Below, in pieces: positions 1 to 23,303 of a stretch of DNA of 64,000 bases. The stretch's first letter is position 1. Every line of letters begins with the position of its first letter. The position numbers were made by a program, and so were the translations under genes. Origin of the DNA: Drosophila miranda (taxonomy: Eukaryota; Arthropoda; Insecta; Diptera; Drosophilidae); assembly GCF_003369915.1 (NCBI RefSeq), contig NC_046673.1:12136001-12200000 (forward strand), read 5' to 3'. The notes beneath the pieces were generated by a model. That model saw only the letters and a list, made by a program, of their open reading frames with translations. It was not told where the DNA came from and made no database searches.

Positions 1-27
1 AATTAAAAGTTTAAGCAAAAGATAGCC

Positions 28-10133
<10,106 letters not shown>

Positions 10134-11879
10134 CCATAACTTTTCCTCTTTGTGTGTGTGTGTGTGTGTGTATATACTCGAACTCGTATTGTCCCAGTCC
10201 ATATATTTATGTATGTTTATGGTGTTTTTTTTTCACCCATATTCGATTCCAGCGTTCCCAGGGCGATCGAATGCGATCGATTTATATAGTAATTTGTACA
10301 CATATACATATGTATACACCTCCATATATGTATAGTTTTCTAAGCAAAAAGTGTGTAATATTTATGACCCTAGCATTTAATGAAAGCCACAAACAATAAG
10401 CAACCGAAAACCAAAACGATTACTGCAACTACATATAGTCACAGATGGATGGATGGATGGATCGGGCCAGTGGAGAAGATCTAGCATTCATCGATCATCG
10501 ATCATTTTCTATTAGATATCTATAAGCCGCCGGAAACTGGTCAAGCCCTTGCACTAACAAGCCAACAAACAGAAAGTTTTCAGCTATCAATATCGATTTA
10601 TCCGTTTGTCAAGATAGTGACTGACGGAACGGGACAGAATTGGGTCTGGAATGGCTTCTACTCGGTCTCGGTCTGGGCTTTTGGGCGGACCTTGCACAAT
10701 ATTTTAGCCAAGGCCCAAAATCGATGATCTTGTTTTGTTGCCACTCCACGAACTTATTTGAAGAGCATCGATTTGACACTGTCAGAAGAGTGGAGGAACC
10801 GTACCATGGGCTGCCTGATCTATAATTAGTTAACGCTTTTGCCCGCACTCGAGAATGATTTATTCGATTGTTATTTGTATCGTTTGTCTGGGCCCAAAAA
10901 TAAACTGAAAATCTGATAAAAAGCAAAGCCAAATTTAAAGTCAATTTTCATATGAATTATTAGTTCAAATCGGGAGTGGGAGGGAGGCTAGAGTCTGTTG
11001 CTGGGTAGTTACCCTTATCGATGGAGCTGATGGATCCGCTAGACTGTGGCCAGAACATTGATGGATCCCTTGGACGATAGCTCTTTCAAAGAAGGAAATC
11101 TGATTGATTTTAATGCTGATCTTCGCTCTGATTGCATCTATAAATAGCTATCAATATACTCTGTAGGGTATGCGAATTTCTGCTCGCAATCAGCAGATTC
11201 TCATACCACGATAGATATGGGAAACAATCGCCTAGAAGGTATTTTGCCCTACACCAACAGCAACCTTTAGAACCTCTGGTTTACTAGAATTTCACAATCT
11301 CTTAACAAAAATCTGCGCGAAATGTAGGAATTCATATAACAGATTATGTCACGATCGTCTGTGAAATCGCTCGACAATGGTTCCCCTGGTTACAACATCA
11401 CATCACATCAAAGAACCAGAACCTGCTTGATCAATAACAAACAATATAAAACATATAGGTACTACTCGTATGTACATATAGCTATGTATATAGAAATAGA
11501 CGATCGCCATCTGCAATGCACTCGAGACTGGGACTCAGGTGTCACGTCCCACGTACCATATCCCACGTCCCCTCTCTGCGTTACTTTGTAAACTTTGGCT
11601 GCATGCCCCCTGTGGATGCTGATGCTGATGCGGCGGTTGACGTTGATGCAAGTCAAAATATATATTTCTGTGGGGTACATCCGAGCAATCGAAAATTGTC
11701 ACGTGGCTTGAATCTACAACAACAACAACAACAACAACAACAACACGTACAGTAGCGGTACAACAAAAATAAAAAAAAAGTTGACACGGCAACGCGGAAC
11801 GAGGAGAGCAAAACCGAAACGAAAATAAACGAAATTTTGCAATTTTCTGCGGTTGCTCCCCCACTCGAAAACCGTTCAC

Positions 11880-12420
11880 CGTTTACCATTCCTTTAATTT
11901 GTTCCACTCCCTCCGTTCCCCTGCTACGGTATTTTCACGTGTGGCTTTTTTATCTGTCTCTGTTACATTTCACCGTGCTTCTCATTTCTTTTATTTTCAC
12001 GCCCACCTTTGTACTTCCTCTCGTTCGCCTTCCCCGTGCCTCCTGTTCGTTGTTTCCATGCCCCCACTCAGTTCTTTCTGTTTGTTCCTTTTCCATTTGT
12101 CCGTGATCGGTCATATTTTTAACTTCCTATTTGTCTCCGTTCGAATACACTCCTTGTAGGCTCCTTATGTTTCTCCTCCTTGTGTGTTCCACTTCTATGT
12201 ATTCTACATTCTTCTACCTTACAGTTCCTCTTCACACTGTTCTACTCTTCACTTTCGTTTCCCTCATGTTTCACTCCCTTCAATTGCTCACTTTTGATTT
12301 TGTACCCTTTACTCCGTCCGTTCCACTTTTCCCCATTCCCCTCCACCATTTTGTTTATCCGCCAACTGTGTTCCTCCACATCCCAACGTTTCTCTTTCCC
12401 ACCCATTCTAAGATCATTGA
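11880..12420. repeat. 540-base degenerate pyrimidine tract
   Basis: The plus strand is overwhelmingly C and T for about 540 bases, made of loosely repeating units such as TTCCACTCC, CTTTTCC and CCTCCTTG with isolated purines. There is no fixed period, so it looks like an eroded minisatellite or a long polypurine (minus strand) tract. Open frames through it are a by-product of the composition. Confidence 0.6.
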
Positions 12421-15378
12421 CTACGTGGGAACGATCACCTGAACGAAAAAATCACATGCAGATCCGATGCGGTACGATCCGAATCCCGATATCCCTCCCG
12501 CTGCTATACCCTTTCCTTACGTAGGGGTATCCCTCCCGCACGTGTGTCCCGCCGGCCGTCCGTCCATCTGTTGGTCGCAAAATGTCGCAAAAATTCTTTG
12601 GCAACGATCGCTTTGACTGTGGATACTCTATGCTCGGGGATTTAGTTGGCTTTTTTTTTGTTGCCTTCATCCCAAGAAATCGTACAATGCAAAAAGAGGA
12701 AAAACGTCGCGTAAAAAACAATGAGTATGCCTCTCGTTCGCTTGCGGCGGCGGTGGTGCGCTGGTGTGCTGGTGGCTCTCGTGGTGCTGATGCTGATTTG
12801 TGGTGGTGTCTCGGGGCTCGTGATTGGCGCACACATTGGCAAACGAGAGCACTTTATTTTTAAACGTTTTAAAAATACGATCATTATAGAATTTGCGGCT
12901 TAGTCATACCCCGCTGCGGCAGCATAGCCAAAATGTGCCAAGCGATTTGACCAGAACCAAGTCGTGTTGGGACGGGACGGAACCGAACGGATAACTACGA
13001 TGGGGGGGATGGATAGGGGTGTAGGTGAGAGTCTCAAAAGCCTTAAAGCTCTGGCCTATGAGTATGCGTTGTCACAATGCAAAAGAATATTCGAAATTGA
13101 AAACATTTGTGCGCCGAGAAAGATCAAACAGCGTTGGGTTCTTTGAATGCGCGCCTAACCTCACTTAATCATCATACAAATGATGATCCAAATAATCCAA
13201 ACACTTGACATTAAGGCATCCATCAAGTAAAGGATCTGTCCATCGGATCTGGCTAGTAATTTCTCTAGAGCTCTTATCTATATGCTATTTTCATGGCCTG
13301 CAGATGGTTTTGTTGGAGGTACAGATAGTCTCATAATGACTTATACAACGGATGCACAAATCGAACCGCACTCCTTTCTACTAAGTGCATTTCTAAAACT
13401 ATAGAAAACTATATAGAATAAATGATAACACAATTATTTACAAAACAATCAGTCAAATCAAAAAAAAAGGGGTAAAATAAGGGATTATCTTTGCCAATGA
13501 AGGGGGATATGAAGGGGTTGATCCCATAAACATATCATTAAGACTGTGGTCTCAATCAATTAAACCTTTTTTAATATTTGTTCACTACCTTTGGAATATA
13601 TAAACATTTTCTAGATTTTTAGATTTCAGAATTAACATATGTTTAAAGGACACCCAAAACTGATGCATTTTGATTTAATACTTCAGCTGAATAGAATTTT
13701 TGTGCAACAAATTATTGAAATTTATTCACTATTTTTCACAATTAATATTATTTGAGTTAACGTGAAACATTAATTTTGAGGCTCGTTTTGATAAAGTTTC
13801 TACAACAAAAAGACATTGGTCTTATTGAAATTCGTTAAGTAGAATTGGTAGGGTCGGAAAGGGCTGTAGAACCTGAGTACAGAACTGCTCAAATAAATAA
13901 AGCATCTATTGGTGAAAGTATAAGAATATTAAATCGTCTGGAATGGTTTAGTTTCTTGTAACTAAGCGTGACAAAAGAGGCTTGTATGGATAATTTGAAC
14001 TAAAGGAGAAATAGTTTTCGTAGAAAAATCCCCAATTTCGATAAAGCAGGAATTTACCTATAACATGGATTACTAACAGCTTGGACATCTGAAGAATCGA
14101 CCAATCCATCGATTATAGAAAGAAGGTTCCCATCAATGGAGGAACTCTGCGAACTCTAAATTAGGGTTCTTCTTCTGAACCGTCAGTTGTGATTTCTGCA
14201 TCTTATGCGGTTTTTGGTTGCATATTTCCAGACCACGCCCATAGATACCCCCCCATAGATATCGCCCCGCTGCGATGATCCAATGAGAAAATCAGTTCAA
14301 TTTTTTTTTGTAAGTTTTTTTTTCGATTTCAGTTGTTAATTTTTAATCAATTCATTTTTCATTATTTTGTTGGTAGTTTTTCTGGCTCTTTCTCCTGTTT
14401 GCTGTTGCTGCTGTTTGTGGTCACAAATGTTACAATTATTGTTATTGTTGCTGTTGCTCTCATGTCAAATGTTATATATAAAAATACTGATTTTTATATA
14501 TATTGTATGTATATATATCTAGGCATTTAAATAGGTTTCATTTCCTTAAAAAGATATCCCTTTGTTGCACGCAAAAAAACATTTCCATCTTAATTTTTGT
14601 TTCTTCTGTCGTTGTATATAAATATATTGTATATATGTATATGGTATATAATTATTATTAACTTTAAAATGTAATTCCGTAACTATTCATATAATGTATG
14701 TATATATCTCTAATGTTCTGGCTCTCTTTTTTGTCGTGTGTTTTGGGGTGTAAATATATATGTATATATATTAATCCGTGTAGACATATATGTATATATA
14801 TATATATGTGTGTATCTCTATAATTCGTTAAGCTTCAGTTTTCAACAGTTTCGTTTTATGTATTGTTTTTATTAAATTTTGTATTTTTGTTTTGTATATC
14901 ACAAGAATTTTCAATTTTCCATTTTCCAAAAGAAAAAAACAAAACCCTTACACATAAGAGCTCCGTACGCGTGTGTGTGTGTAAAAGTGTGTGTGTGTGT
15001 ATTTTTGTTGGTTTTAAAGCTTTACTCTTAACAATTTTTTTTGTTTGCTCAGTTTTTCCAGTTGCAGTGTCACAATATTCCCTCCCTCTCGTTTCCCCCT
15101 ACCCATTCTTTTGAAATTCTTGGGGCGAAAAAATTAATATGTTCCGCCGCGCCCTTTCCGTCGTCTGTTACCCGATTTTGTACACAATATAATTAATTAT
15201 TTACACTTTCCGACGCTTGCAAAAAGGGTCCAAAATTTGAAATTAAATTACATTTCTAAAATTATGAAAAAAAAATATATGCGTATTAAAGACCATTGTT
15301 CAATGTTTAATGACAAAAAAAATTATCCGTCTTCCTTAAACTTAATTTGTTCTTAGAATTAGAGAAAAAAAAAATGTA

Positions 15379-15384
15379 TTTATT
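15379..15384 (-). terminator. Candidate brk polyadenylation signal
   Basis: TTTATT on the plus strand reads AATAAA on the minus strand, about 285 bases after the brk stop codon. A second one lies near 14867. Either could define the 3' end; nothing in the sequence decides between them. Confidence 0.35.
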
Positions 15385-15666
15385 ATATCCTTAGTGATTA
15401 GGTGGGGGGCTCTGATATGCTTGGAAGATATATGATATATATTTTAGGGCGAAGGATGTGAATGTCCCCTCTTTTCTGAAATCCTTAGCAAATAACTGAA
15501 GAACGACGTACGCTTAAACCCATAAAGAAAGTGTATAATATATGGTAATTATTTAACGCTAGGAAGGCCAGGCCCAGTGACTGCCATAACTTGTTGGTGG
15601 GATCTCAGCTCCGCACACCCGCTGCTCGGCCATCTGTTGCTCCTCCAACTGTTGCTGCTCCATCGC

Positions 15667-15829
15667 TTATGCCACCAATGTCAAATTTGTCGCCGATGAG
15701 GCTGCCGTGTTGGAGGCTGGCCCGGTCCCAGGCATTGCCTGCAGCACTTGCACCGCCGAATGATGGCTGCTGGCGGCCATGGCAGCGGCCAATGCATCCT
15801 GATCCAGCCAGCGCTGCAGGTTCGCCTGC

Positions 15830-15864
<35 letters not shown>

Positions 15865-17364
15865 CTGGATGTACATCAGGTTGTCGTTGTAGAGGGCGGC
15901 GTGGAGCTGCAGATTGAGACTGAAATTGCTGGCACTGCCTGTGGTGCCGCCGCAATTCCTGCTGCTGCTGCTGGCACTGTCGCTGTAGGTGGAGGAGCTG
16001 CTCTCGTAGCCGGACACGGGGGAGCCCTTGGGACAGCAGAAGCCGGTGGGTGAGAGGGCTGGTGCCGAGAACGGGCTGAGCACACTCTGGATGGGCGTGG
16101 ATGTCTTGCTGTCGCTCCTGCTCTGAAACTGGTGCTGAGGACTCCCGCCGAGGGAGCTGCCGGGAAATGTCTGCAGCTGGCAGGAGACTGGGGACCCGCT
16201 ACCGCTGCCATTCGACGCTGCCTGCAGGTGCATGACCAGCGGCGACTGAAAGCTGCTGCCGGAGAGCGAGCTCCGAGCGTGGGGGGAGGGCGACAGGCAG
16301 GCCGGATACGGATGGTTGCTCCAGATAATGGGATCCCGCTGCTCGCCGACCTTCTTGTTCTTCTTGAGGCGACGCTGCTGCTTCTTGCCATTCAGATCCT
16401 CGTGCTGATCCTCATCGGCATCGCCCTCGACCGCCTCATCATCGTCGTCCTCGACAATGCGCTCATCTTCCTCCTCGTGGGCATCCACCTCGTCAGCCTC
16501 CGAATCCCCAGCGCCGGCGGCGGCTTCATCGTCGTCGTCCAGGAGATACGGCTTGAAGAGTTTGACCTGCTTGGAGGGCAGCTTGCGCTCGTACTCCGCC
16601 TCCGCCTCGACCTCCACGTCGACGTCGACATCCTCGCTCTCCTGCTCCTGCTCGTGCTCCGGCTCCGGCTCCGGTTCGCTCTTGATCGTCTCCAGCTTGC
16701 TGATCTTGTCGGGCTGCACGGGCGTGCAGTTCACCTTGCGCTTCCTGAAGGTCAGATCCACCCCGGCAGCATTGCGCGGCCGATGGTGCTCCAGCTCCAT
16801 TTCCTTCTCGAGCTTTTGCTGGCGGCGCGCGGAGCTGCCCAGCGACAGGTCCATGGGCGCCGGTGTGGGGGCTGCCTCCAGGCGATTCTGCACGAGCTGG
16901 TGGTCCGCTGGCGATGGCTGGGCCTGGGCAGCCAGGGCATGGTGGTGGTGCGGCAGGTAAGTGTGGTAGGCGGCATAGGGATGGGCATGGGGATGCACAT
17001 GCGGATGGGCATGTGGATGTGGGTGTGGGTGTGGAATGTGGCTGGCAGCCGGGGAGACCGCGATTGGCACTTGCGTTGGCACTTGGACATTGGCAGCGTT
17101 AGGACTGTGGTTGCTGCTGCTGCTGCTCTGGGTATATGGCAATGGGTTGGCACTGATGGCTGATGGCGTTGGCGTCGCTGTGGAGGCACTGCCGCTACCG
17201 CTGCTGCTGCTGCTGTTCGCCATGGCTACTGCGGCCACAACGGCCGCCGCCAGGACACCACCGGAAGTGGTGGAGCCTTGGCTGGAGCTGCCATTGCTGG
17301 TGGCACTGCCATTGCTTAGGCTGCTGCTGCTGTTGGCGACTGCTGGAAGCTGCTGTGGCTGCGA

Positions 17365-17400
<36 letters not shown>

Positions 17401-18096
17401 GTGGGGATGCACTGCTGCCACTGACACGGCCACGGGCACCGCCACAGGCACATGCAGATGTGGATGAGCAGCCAGCGGATGCGCATGGGGATGCGGATGC
17501 TGGTGCTGGTGCTGGTGCGGATGGTGGGCGGCAGCGAATCCATTGGCCAGCAGATGATGGGCATGGTGTGCCGCTGCAGCCGCTGCTGCTGCCGCTGCGG
17601 CATGATGATGTAGATGATGATGATGGTGCATCTGATGGACCAACGGATGGTCCAAAGTGTGGAACTGATGCGTCTTCACCTGTCCAGGTGTGGGGGACAC
17701 CGACTGCTGTTGATGGCTCTGCTGCTGGTGCTGGTGCTGTTGCTGCTGCTGTTGCTGCTGCTGGTGCTGATTGTTGGCCACCGAGGAGCGGAGATTGGGT
17801 TCACATTGCAGCCACTTTTGGATCTGGCGGCGATGGATGTTGTACTTGCGGGCGGTAGCCCGCTGGTTGCCCTTGCAGTCATTGTCATTGCGATACGATT
17901 CCAGGACCTGCAGCTTAAAGTGGGGCGTGAAGATGCGTCGAGAGCCCATTTTGGGGCTGCCCGAGGAGCTGTTGTTGTTCGGTTCGGACTGATCCTTCTG
18001 CTGGGAGTGGGACTGCGACTGGGAATGCGACTGTCGCTTTTGCACTCCTACTCCCGATGATCCATTGATGATCGAACTTTGTTCGCTGGTATCCAT
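15667..18096 (-). CDS. brk: brinker, Dpp/BMP target-gene repressor
   Basis: A single-exon, 809-residue ORF. The first true ATG is at 18096; the frame stays open upstream only to a TTG. Brinker is a nuclear sequence-specific repressor that binds TGGCGYY-type sites and keeps Dpp target genes off, and it is itself repressed by Dpp through Schnurri. The homeodomain-like DNA-binding domain spans about residues 52-106 (RRIFTPHFKLQVLESY, then RATARKYNIHRRQIQKWL). The CtBP-binding motif PMDLSLG is at residue 414 and the Groucho-binding motif FKPY at 514-517, both in the order known for Brk. Between and after them lie long Gln, His, Ala and Ser runs and an acidic Glu/Asp block (about 460-570). It is longer than the roughly 700-residue D. 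melanogaster protein, mainly through homopolymer expansion. It converges with Atg5 and is flanked by silencer elements on both sides. Confidence 0.97.
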
Positions 18097-18306
18097 TTTG
18101 GTTCGATGTTGGGTGCTCCGGTCGTGTAAAACGGTTTCTATCAAAAATATAGATATCTCTTTCTCTCTCTCTGTCTCTTTCCAGTTACTTTGTATATGGG
18201 TTTGATTGTATCAAAAGGCTTTGTTGGTGTTGGTATTTGAGCTGTTGCTTTTGTTGCTGTTGCTGTTGTGGTTGTTGTAGCCAATGCTGCTACATGCGTG
18301 CGACGC

Positions 18307-18331
18307 CTGCGCTTTCATAACTCGCGATCCG
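18307..18331. repeat. 25-base exact repeat upstream of brk, copy 1
   Basis: Starts CTGCGCTTTCATAACTCG and ends CGATCCG. An identical copy in the same orientation sits at 18856-18880, 549 bases away. The flanks are not alike beyond CTG richness, so it is not part of a longer duplication. Confidence 0.85.
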
Positions 18332-18855
18332 GCAGCCCTGGTTTCTGGTCTGGCCTGAGGCGCCCACGGTGACTGCGACAACGACAACGACAACGACAAC
18401 GATGACGATGACGACGACGACGTTCACGTTGACAGCGACGTCCGTCCGCTCTCTCGCACACACAGGTTAACCCACAGAGTGTGTAAGCCAACAACAACAC
18501 GCGGGAAAAAGTTCCGTAAAAAAACACACAGTAAAAAAATAATAGTTATATTGATTTCACACAAAAAACTATATACGTTTTTAGCCTTTGGTCGCGTTCA
18601 ACAGTTTTGTTAGATAGTGTTTAGTTGTTGTTTTTTTTTATTTTATAGTTATTTTATAATTTATTTTTTGCTTTTTGCTGCTGCGTGCTGCTCGAACGAC
18701 GATGGCGCTGTTTCTGAGTTTGGATTTCAGTTTTGAGCTGTTTCGCTGCTGTTCTTTTTGAATGCTGCTCGAGTGCTGCTGCTGCTATATGGCTATGGCT
18801 ATGGCTGCTACTGCTACTGCCACTACTACTGCTGTTGCTGTTGCTGCTGCTGCTG

Positions 18856-18880
18856 CTGCGCTTTCATAACTCGCGATCCG
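18856..18880. repeat. 25-base exact repeat upstream of brk, copy 2
   Basis: Identical to 18307-18331 over 25 bases, preceded here by a CTG run. The two copies lie in the presumed leader or core-promoter region of brk, so they could be a repeated binding site or a small local duplication. Confidence 0.85.
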
Positions 18881-19477
18881 CACGGCAAGGAATCCAAAAC
18901 ACAATTGTTCTGCCCTCAGCGTTCTACTTCAAAGATACGTTCTAGACTGGCTCGGCTCGACGGCAGTTCGCTGCTGTGTATGTCGGCGGATGCCTCTGCC
19001 GGCGTTGCGCTGCTGCTGCTACGGCGGCGGCGGCGGCGGCGGCGGCGGCTGGCTCTTGCTGTTCACTCACACTCGCGCACACAGGCGGCCGGGGCACCAG
19101 AATGAAACCAAATGAAACGGGCAAACGATGCGATACGAGACGACACGACACTACACGAAACGAAACTCACGACGCTCAGTCTGGGTCTGCTGCCTGCCTT
19201 TTGCATGTGGGTGTGTGTGTGTGTGTGTGTGTGTATCTGAGTGTCGTTGTATCTGCGTTCTAATAGCTCATCAACAGCACCTGTGTGTGCGTGTGTGTGT
19301 GTGTGTGTGAGTGAGAACGAGTCGTCGTGAGTGAGAACGAGTGTCAGCAGACACTTGGCGGCGGCGGTGGCCCATAGGGTCGCCTCTCCTCTCTCACGGC
19401 GGAGGAGCCAGAGCCCAGAGCCAGTTCCAATATGCTGCAGCAATAACAACAATGCAAGACCACGGCGCTGAGCGTTG

Positions 19478-19513
19478 CAGACAAACTGACGACAATCGTC
19501 GGCGAGGTGTCTG
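19478..19513. promoter_or_regulatory. Two near-consensus silencer elements in opposite orientation
   Basis: The minus strand over 19478-19493 reads GTCGTC-AGTTT-GTCTG and the plus strand over 19498-19513 reads GTCGGC-GAGGT-GTCTG. Each departs from GRCGNC-N5-GTCTG only by T in place of the R. They are 1.4 kb upstream of the brk ATG and separated by four bases. Confidence 0.3.
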
Positions 19514-21413
19514 CGCCACTGTATGAGTGTGTATCTGTGTGCACTCATGTGCATTTGTGTAAGAGAGACCCGTACCAATACCCGTTCTTGTCGGCGCGGC
19601 CGCGCGGCGCTTTTGTGAGCGCGCTGCTGGTTGCGCCCCGTTCGGAACGGACAGAAGGGGACGGAACCAGCTCTACCCCGTCCCCAAGCCCGACGTCTCC
19701 CCCCCTCCCACCATGCTTAGCCCCCCTGGCGACGCAGTCGTCGCCTCACTGACTAACCCGACAAGCGCACCGTGAAGCAAATTACATGCGCAGAGGAGTT
19801 ATGCAAGGGCATTGGATTGGCAGGAGTAGATAAGAATAGGAATACCGGGTTCTGGATCCTTTAATCGGTAAATAACGTGCATATCTATACAAAAAAATAT
19901 TTTTTTTAGTTAAGATATAAATTCCATCTTTTTTCTATATTTTCTTTTTTCCTTTATTTTAAATTATCATCTAAATTTTTTGTTTTTTTTCAAAATACCA
20001 TTTTCATTTGATATTCGCCCCACTGTGCTGCGACGACAGCGCCCCACGTTTGTGGGACTGCGGTTGCTGGTGCTGTTTCTAGCTCTGCCAGGCACATCTA
20101 CATACATATGCATGTGCATGTGTAGTCACATGTCTATGTGTGTGCCAGAGTCGTGGCTGCCAGACATTCTGGCACTGGCACTGGCACTGGCACTGGCATT
20201 AGGGCCCCGCCGAGTGCCGAGTGCTCGGTCCCGTCCTGCCTAGCCCGGCGCACCCCCCTCCACCATTAACAACAACAACAGCCCACACGGCGACAACGAC
20301 TGACGCGGCGACAGAGCGACGCAACAGATCGTCAAATGAACTTGTTGAGCATTACCGGTCCAAAGGGGGGTGGGGGTGCGCATGTCACTCGTGTGCGCGC
20401 TCCCTCTCTCTCTCAGACAAGCCCGCTCTCTTGCTCTCACTGAGAATCAACTGTTGAATGCAGCAAACAGCGTTGCATTTTTTTATATGTACAGCAGTTT
20501 TTGTTGGCGGCAGTGTGCATGCATATTCACATACATATTTACATACATACATATGCAGCGATAGCTTATTTCTGTCGACGTTGCCGCCGCCGCCACCCTG
20601 TCTAAGCTCAAAGACAAAAAAAGGGCATAGCCACGCAGCAGCCATGCAATAAATGCAGCAGCAACCAAAACGATGAGAAGTCCCGCACTTGTTGCGAATG
20701 ACAAACGAAAAAGGTCTCCTCGGCCTCTGCTGCTTCTTCTCCTTCTTTCACAGAAATCTGCGCGTCGCTGCCGTCGTCGTCGTCAACTGGAATTCATGAA
20801 TGAAACACATATGCAGAGATCTCTTTTCCTCTCTGTCTCTCCCTGGGTGTGTGTGTGTGTGTGTGTGTGTGGTGTGCGGAGGCTGTCACTGAGGCTGCCT
20901 GACAGTGGGCCGATTTTGGTTGCGTGTGTATGCAAATTCATAAATCCAACAAAAAGTATGGTATAAAAAAAGAGTGTTTTCAACATCATTTTGCGCGTGC
21001 GATATCCCTAAGGGGGAGCGAGCGAGATGGATGGATGCCAATGATAGCATTGACTCACCTCATCCCTCGTCTGACCGATGGATGGCTGCGGTCGGTCCGC
21101 TGATAGATCTCTGGCTCATTCCCCATCACTCACCAAGAGCAGAACTTTACACTGTCCAACATGGATGAGAGTCCCTATGACGAGATGTTTTCTGCATCTC
21201 AACCCATTTTCCACTGTGCCTGAACTCCCACTCTCTAATCCCCATTCCACTGCTCCTGCACTCACAATCCCAGTCCCATTGCTCCTGGACTTCTAACCCC
21301 ACTGTTTGTGCACTCTCCGCCCAAATCTGCCTGCACCACCCATCCCATCCCTGCAACAACCCCTGCAGCCCACTGTGCCTTAACCCCTTCCTCAACAACC
21401 GCAGGGCCACGAA

Positions 21414-21429
21414 GACGACGCATTGTCTG
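21414..21429 (+). promoter_or_regulatory. Perfect Dpp silencer element upstream of brk
   Basis: GACGAC-GCATT-GTCTG matches GRCGNC-N5-GTCTG exactly, 3.3 kb upstream of the brk ATG. Confidence 0.65.
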
Positions 21430-22059
21430 GAATGAAATGGAATGGCGGCTCTGGTGCGCAGTAAGGGAGCGGGACAGAATGGTGTGGAATTGGAGCCTGT
21501 GACAGTGGAGCGCCTGGAAAAAGAGAATACTTTTTAAATGCATTTCCCAGTAAAACAAAAAACAACAACAAAAAATCAACAGAAAATATGCCGAAAACAA
21601 AATTAAAGATACAACAAAAACTTCAAAAGCAACAACAACAAAAGGTGTTCGTGTGTCTGTGTGTGTGTGTTGAAAATGAAAATCAAAAGAATTCCACTTT
21701 TTTTTAGACCCCGTCGGCTTCTAAATCGATTTATCAAAAACAAAACAAAAAACCTAAGAAGAAGAAGCAGAATCAGAATAAGAAGAAGTGGAGGTAAAAA
21801 AAGGCGGAAAAGACGAAGGCAAAGAGATAAAAATTGAATATAAAAAAAAGGTAACGTACAAATCGAAGAGCCCATACACACAATAGATGCACACACACAC
21901 ACACACACACACGCAGACACCCACGGGGGCACACACTTGGATGGGGAGACAGACAGACGAACGGACGGACGGACGGAACGACAGGCCCATGAATTGATTA
22001 AAAAGTTGAAAACAAAAAAATAACAAAAAAGAAAGGCTTATGCCGATGATCGAAACTGG

Positions 22060-22225
22060 ATACCCTTGCAGATCGATCGCGTCTACTGAATCTCTATATG
22101 ATATAATGGATCCGATCGGTACTATTTTAGCTGTTTTCTTCTTTCGAAACGTACATCGAAGTTTATCCCTTCCTTGCGTTACAAATACCTAATCAAAGTG
22201 TTAATACCTCTTTGCAAAAGGGTAT
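22060..22225. mobile_element. Short ATACCC-ended inverted-repeat element
   Basis: The segment begins ATACCCTTGCAGA and ends TTGCAAAAGGGTAT, giving imperfect terminal inverted repeats around about 165 bases with no coding capacity. Similar ends are common on non-autonomous Drosophila repeats related to INE-1. The family assignment is tentative. Confidence 0.45.
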
Positions 22226-22463
22226 ACAAAAACTAAAGTGGGAAACGGATAGGGAAAGGGGAAAGGGAAAAGGGGAAAGGGCGCGGCAGTCAGCAACGAA
22301 GACGAAGGCACAGCCAAACGACGTGCTGGGGCACTTATGAGATCTGATCGGGCGAGACTATAGGGCTCCGACGGGGTAGCGTTGGCCGAGTGGAGCAGGG
22401 GAGTTGGAGAGGGGGACAGCTCTGAGGCGAACGAGGGCCTCAGGTTGGGGCCTGACCAACGCT

Positions 22464-22479
22464 GCCGCCGTGCTGTCTG
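22464..22479 (+). promoter_or_regulatory. Near-consensus silencer element
   Basis: GCCGCC-GTGCT-GTCTG fits GNCGNC-N5-GTCTG but has C where the stricter consensus asks for a purine. Confidence 0.25.
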
Positions 22480-22982
22480 CGTTTGAATAAGCCCACACAA
22501 ACACACAGACACACACGCGAGCGCAGCGAGCAATAGAGGGAGAGCCAGAGATAGAGAGAGATCGCAAGAGAGAGAGAAAGAGAGAGAGAGAGTGAGGGAT
22601 CAGAGGAGCCAGATGAGAGTGCGGTGGATCAGGAGAAACAGAGAATGGGAGATCAGGAGGCCGTGGAAGGGAACTGCGAGAGCCACAAACTGATGAAACA
22701 GGAGAGCGGACAGGCAGGATCGTTGCCAGCGCAAAATTAAGTATACCCAGCGTTATGGATCTCCAGCGTTATGGATACACCAGCGTTAAGGATACTCCAC
22801 GGGACTCCATCAACACTTTCGAAATAATATGAAATTGTCAACAGGAAATTCTTCACCTATGATCACGCACGCCCGCCCCACACTCACCAAACCAATGACT
22901 AATCGAAGAGCACTCTACTCGTAACTAGCAACAACAACAAAAACTAGAAGAAAATGCCAGGCTCCGTTGACCGAAGCTTCAC

Positions 22983-23303
22983 ATACCCTTGCAGATTGTT
23001 GTAGTTGATTTTAATTGATCAAAAATAAAAGATAACTGCTTAACGATCGTTAAAGTATTATATAGAAATTTGGTCATATTTGGTTGAGTTACAGACATAC
23101 AATTAAACAAAGATATTGTATTATATATACTATATACTGAATCGATCTTGGGGACTCTCGTAATTTCTGCAAAAAAAAAACAAACAAGTGTACATCGGCT
23201 TTCAATGATCCAGAATAGAGGTATACATATACACGATTTATAGAGTTTAAAATTCTTATCTGTGCACCATAATTCGAAGTACATGTACCCTCAGTAAGGG
23301 TAT
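22983..23303. mobile_element. Second ATACCC-ended element
   Basis: Starts ATACCCTTGCAGATTG and ends CCTCAGTAAGGGTAT, an AT-rich non-coding interval of about 320 bases. It shares its left end with the element at 22060 but little of the interior, so the two are probably related non-autonomous copies. Confidence 0.4.

Larger units (their letters stand above)
10134..15666. other. Intergenic region between convergent Atg5 and brk
   Basis: This 5.5 kb holds the two 3'UTRs and no ORF that I can support. Atg5 has no close AATAAA; the nearest canonical one is at 10899-10904. The region contains a GT microsatellite (about 10148-10171), an AAC repeat (about 11719-11744), a pyrimidine tract (11880-12420), an AT-rich stretch (13150-14330) and AT-rich sequence with TATATG repeats near brk (14460-14820). 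Long open frames here are low-complexity. Confidence 0.7.

Noticed and set aside
16132..17163. 343-codon plus-strand open frame across brk
   Set aside because: It is antisense to the brk coding exon and consists of Leu, Val, Met and Gly runs produced by the complementary CAG/CAC repeats.
18097..18144. Extended N-terminus for Brinker (16 more residues)
   Set aside because: The upstream codon is TTG, not ATG; the first ATG in frame is at 18096.
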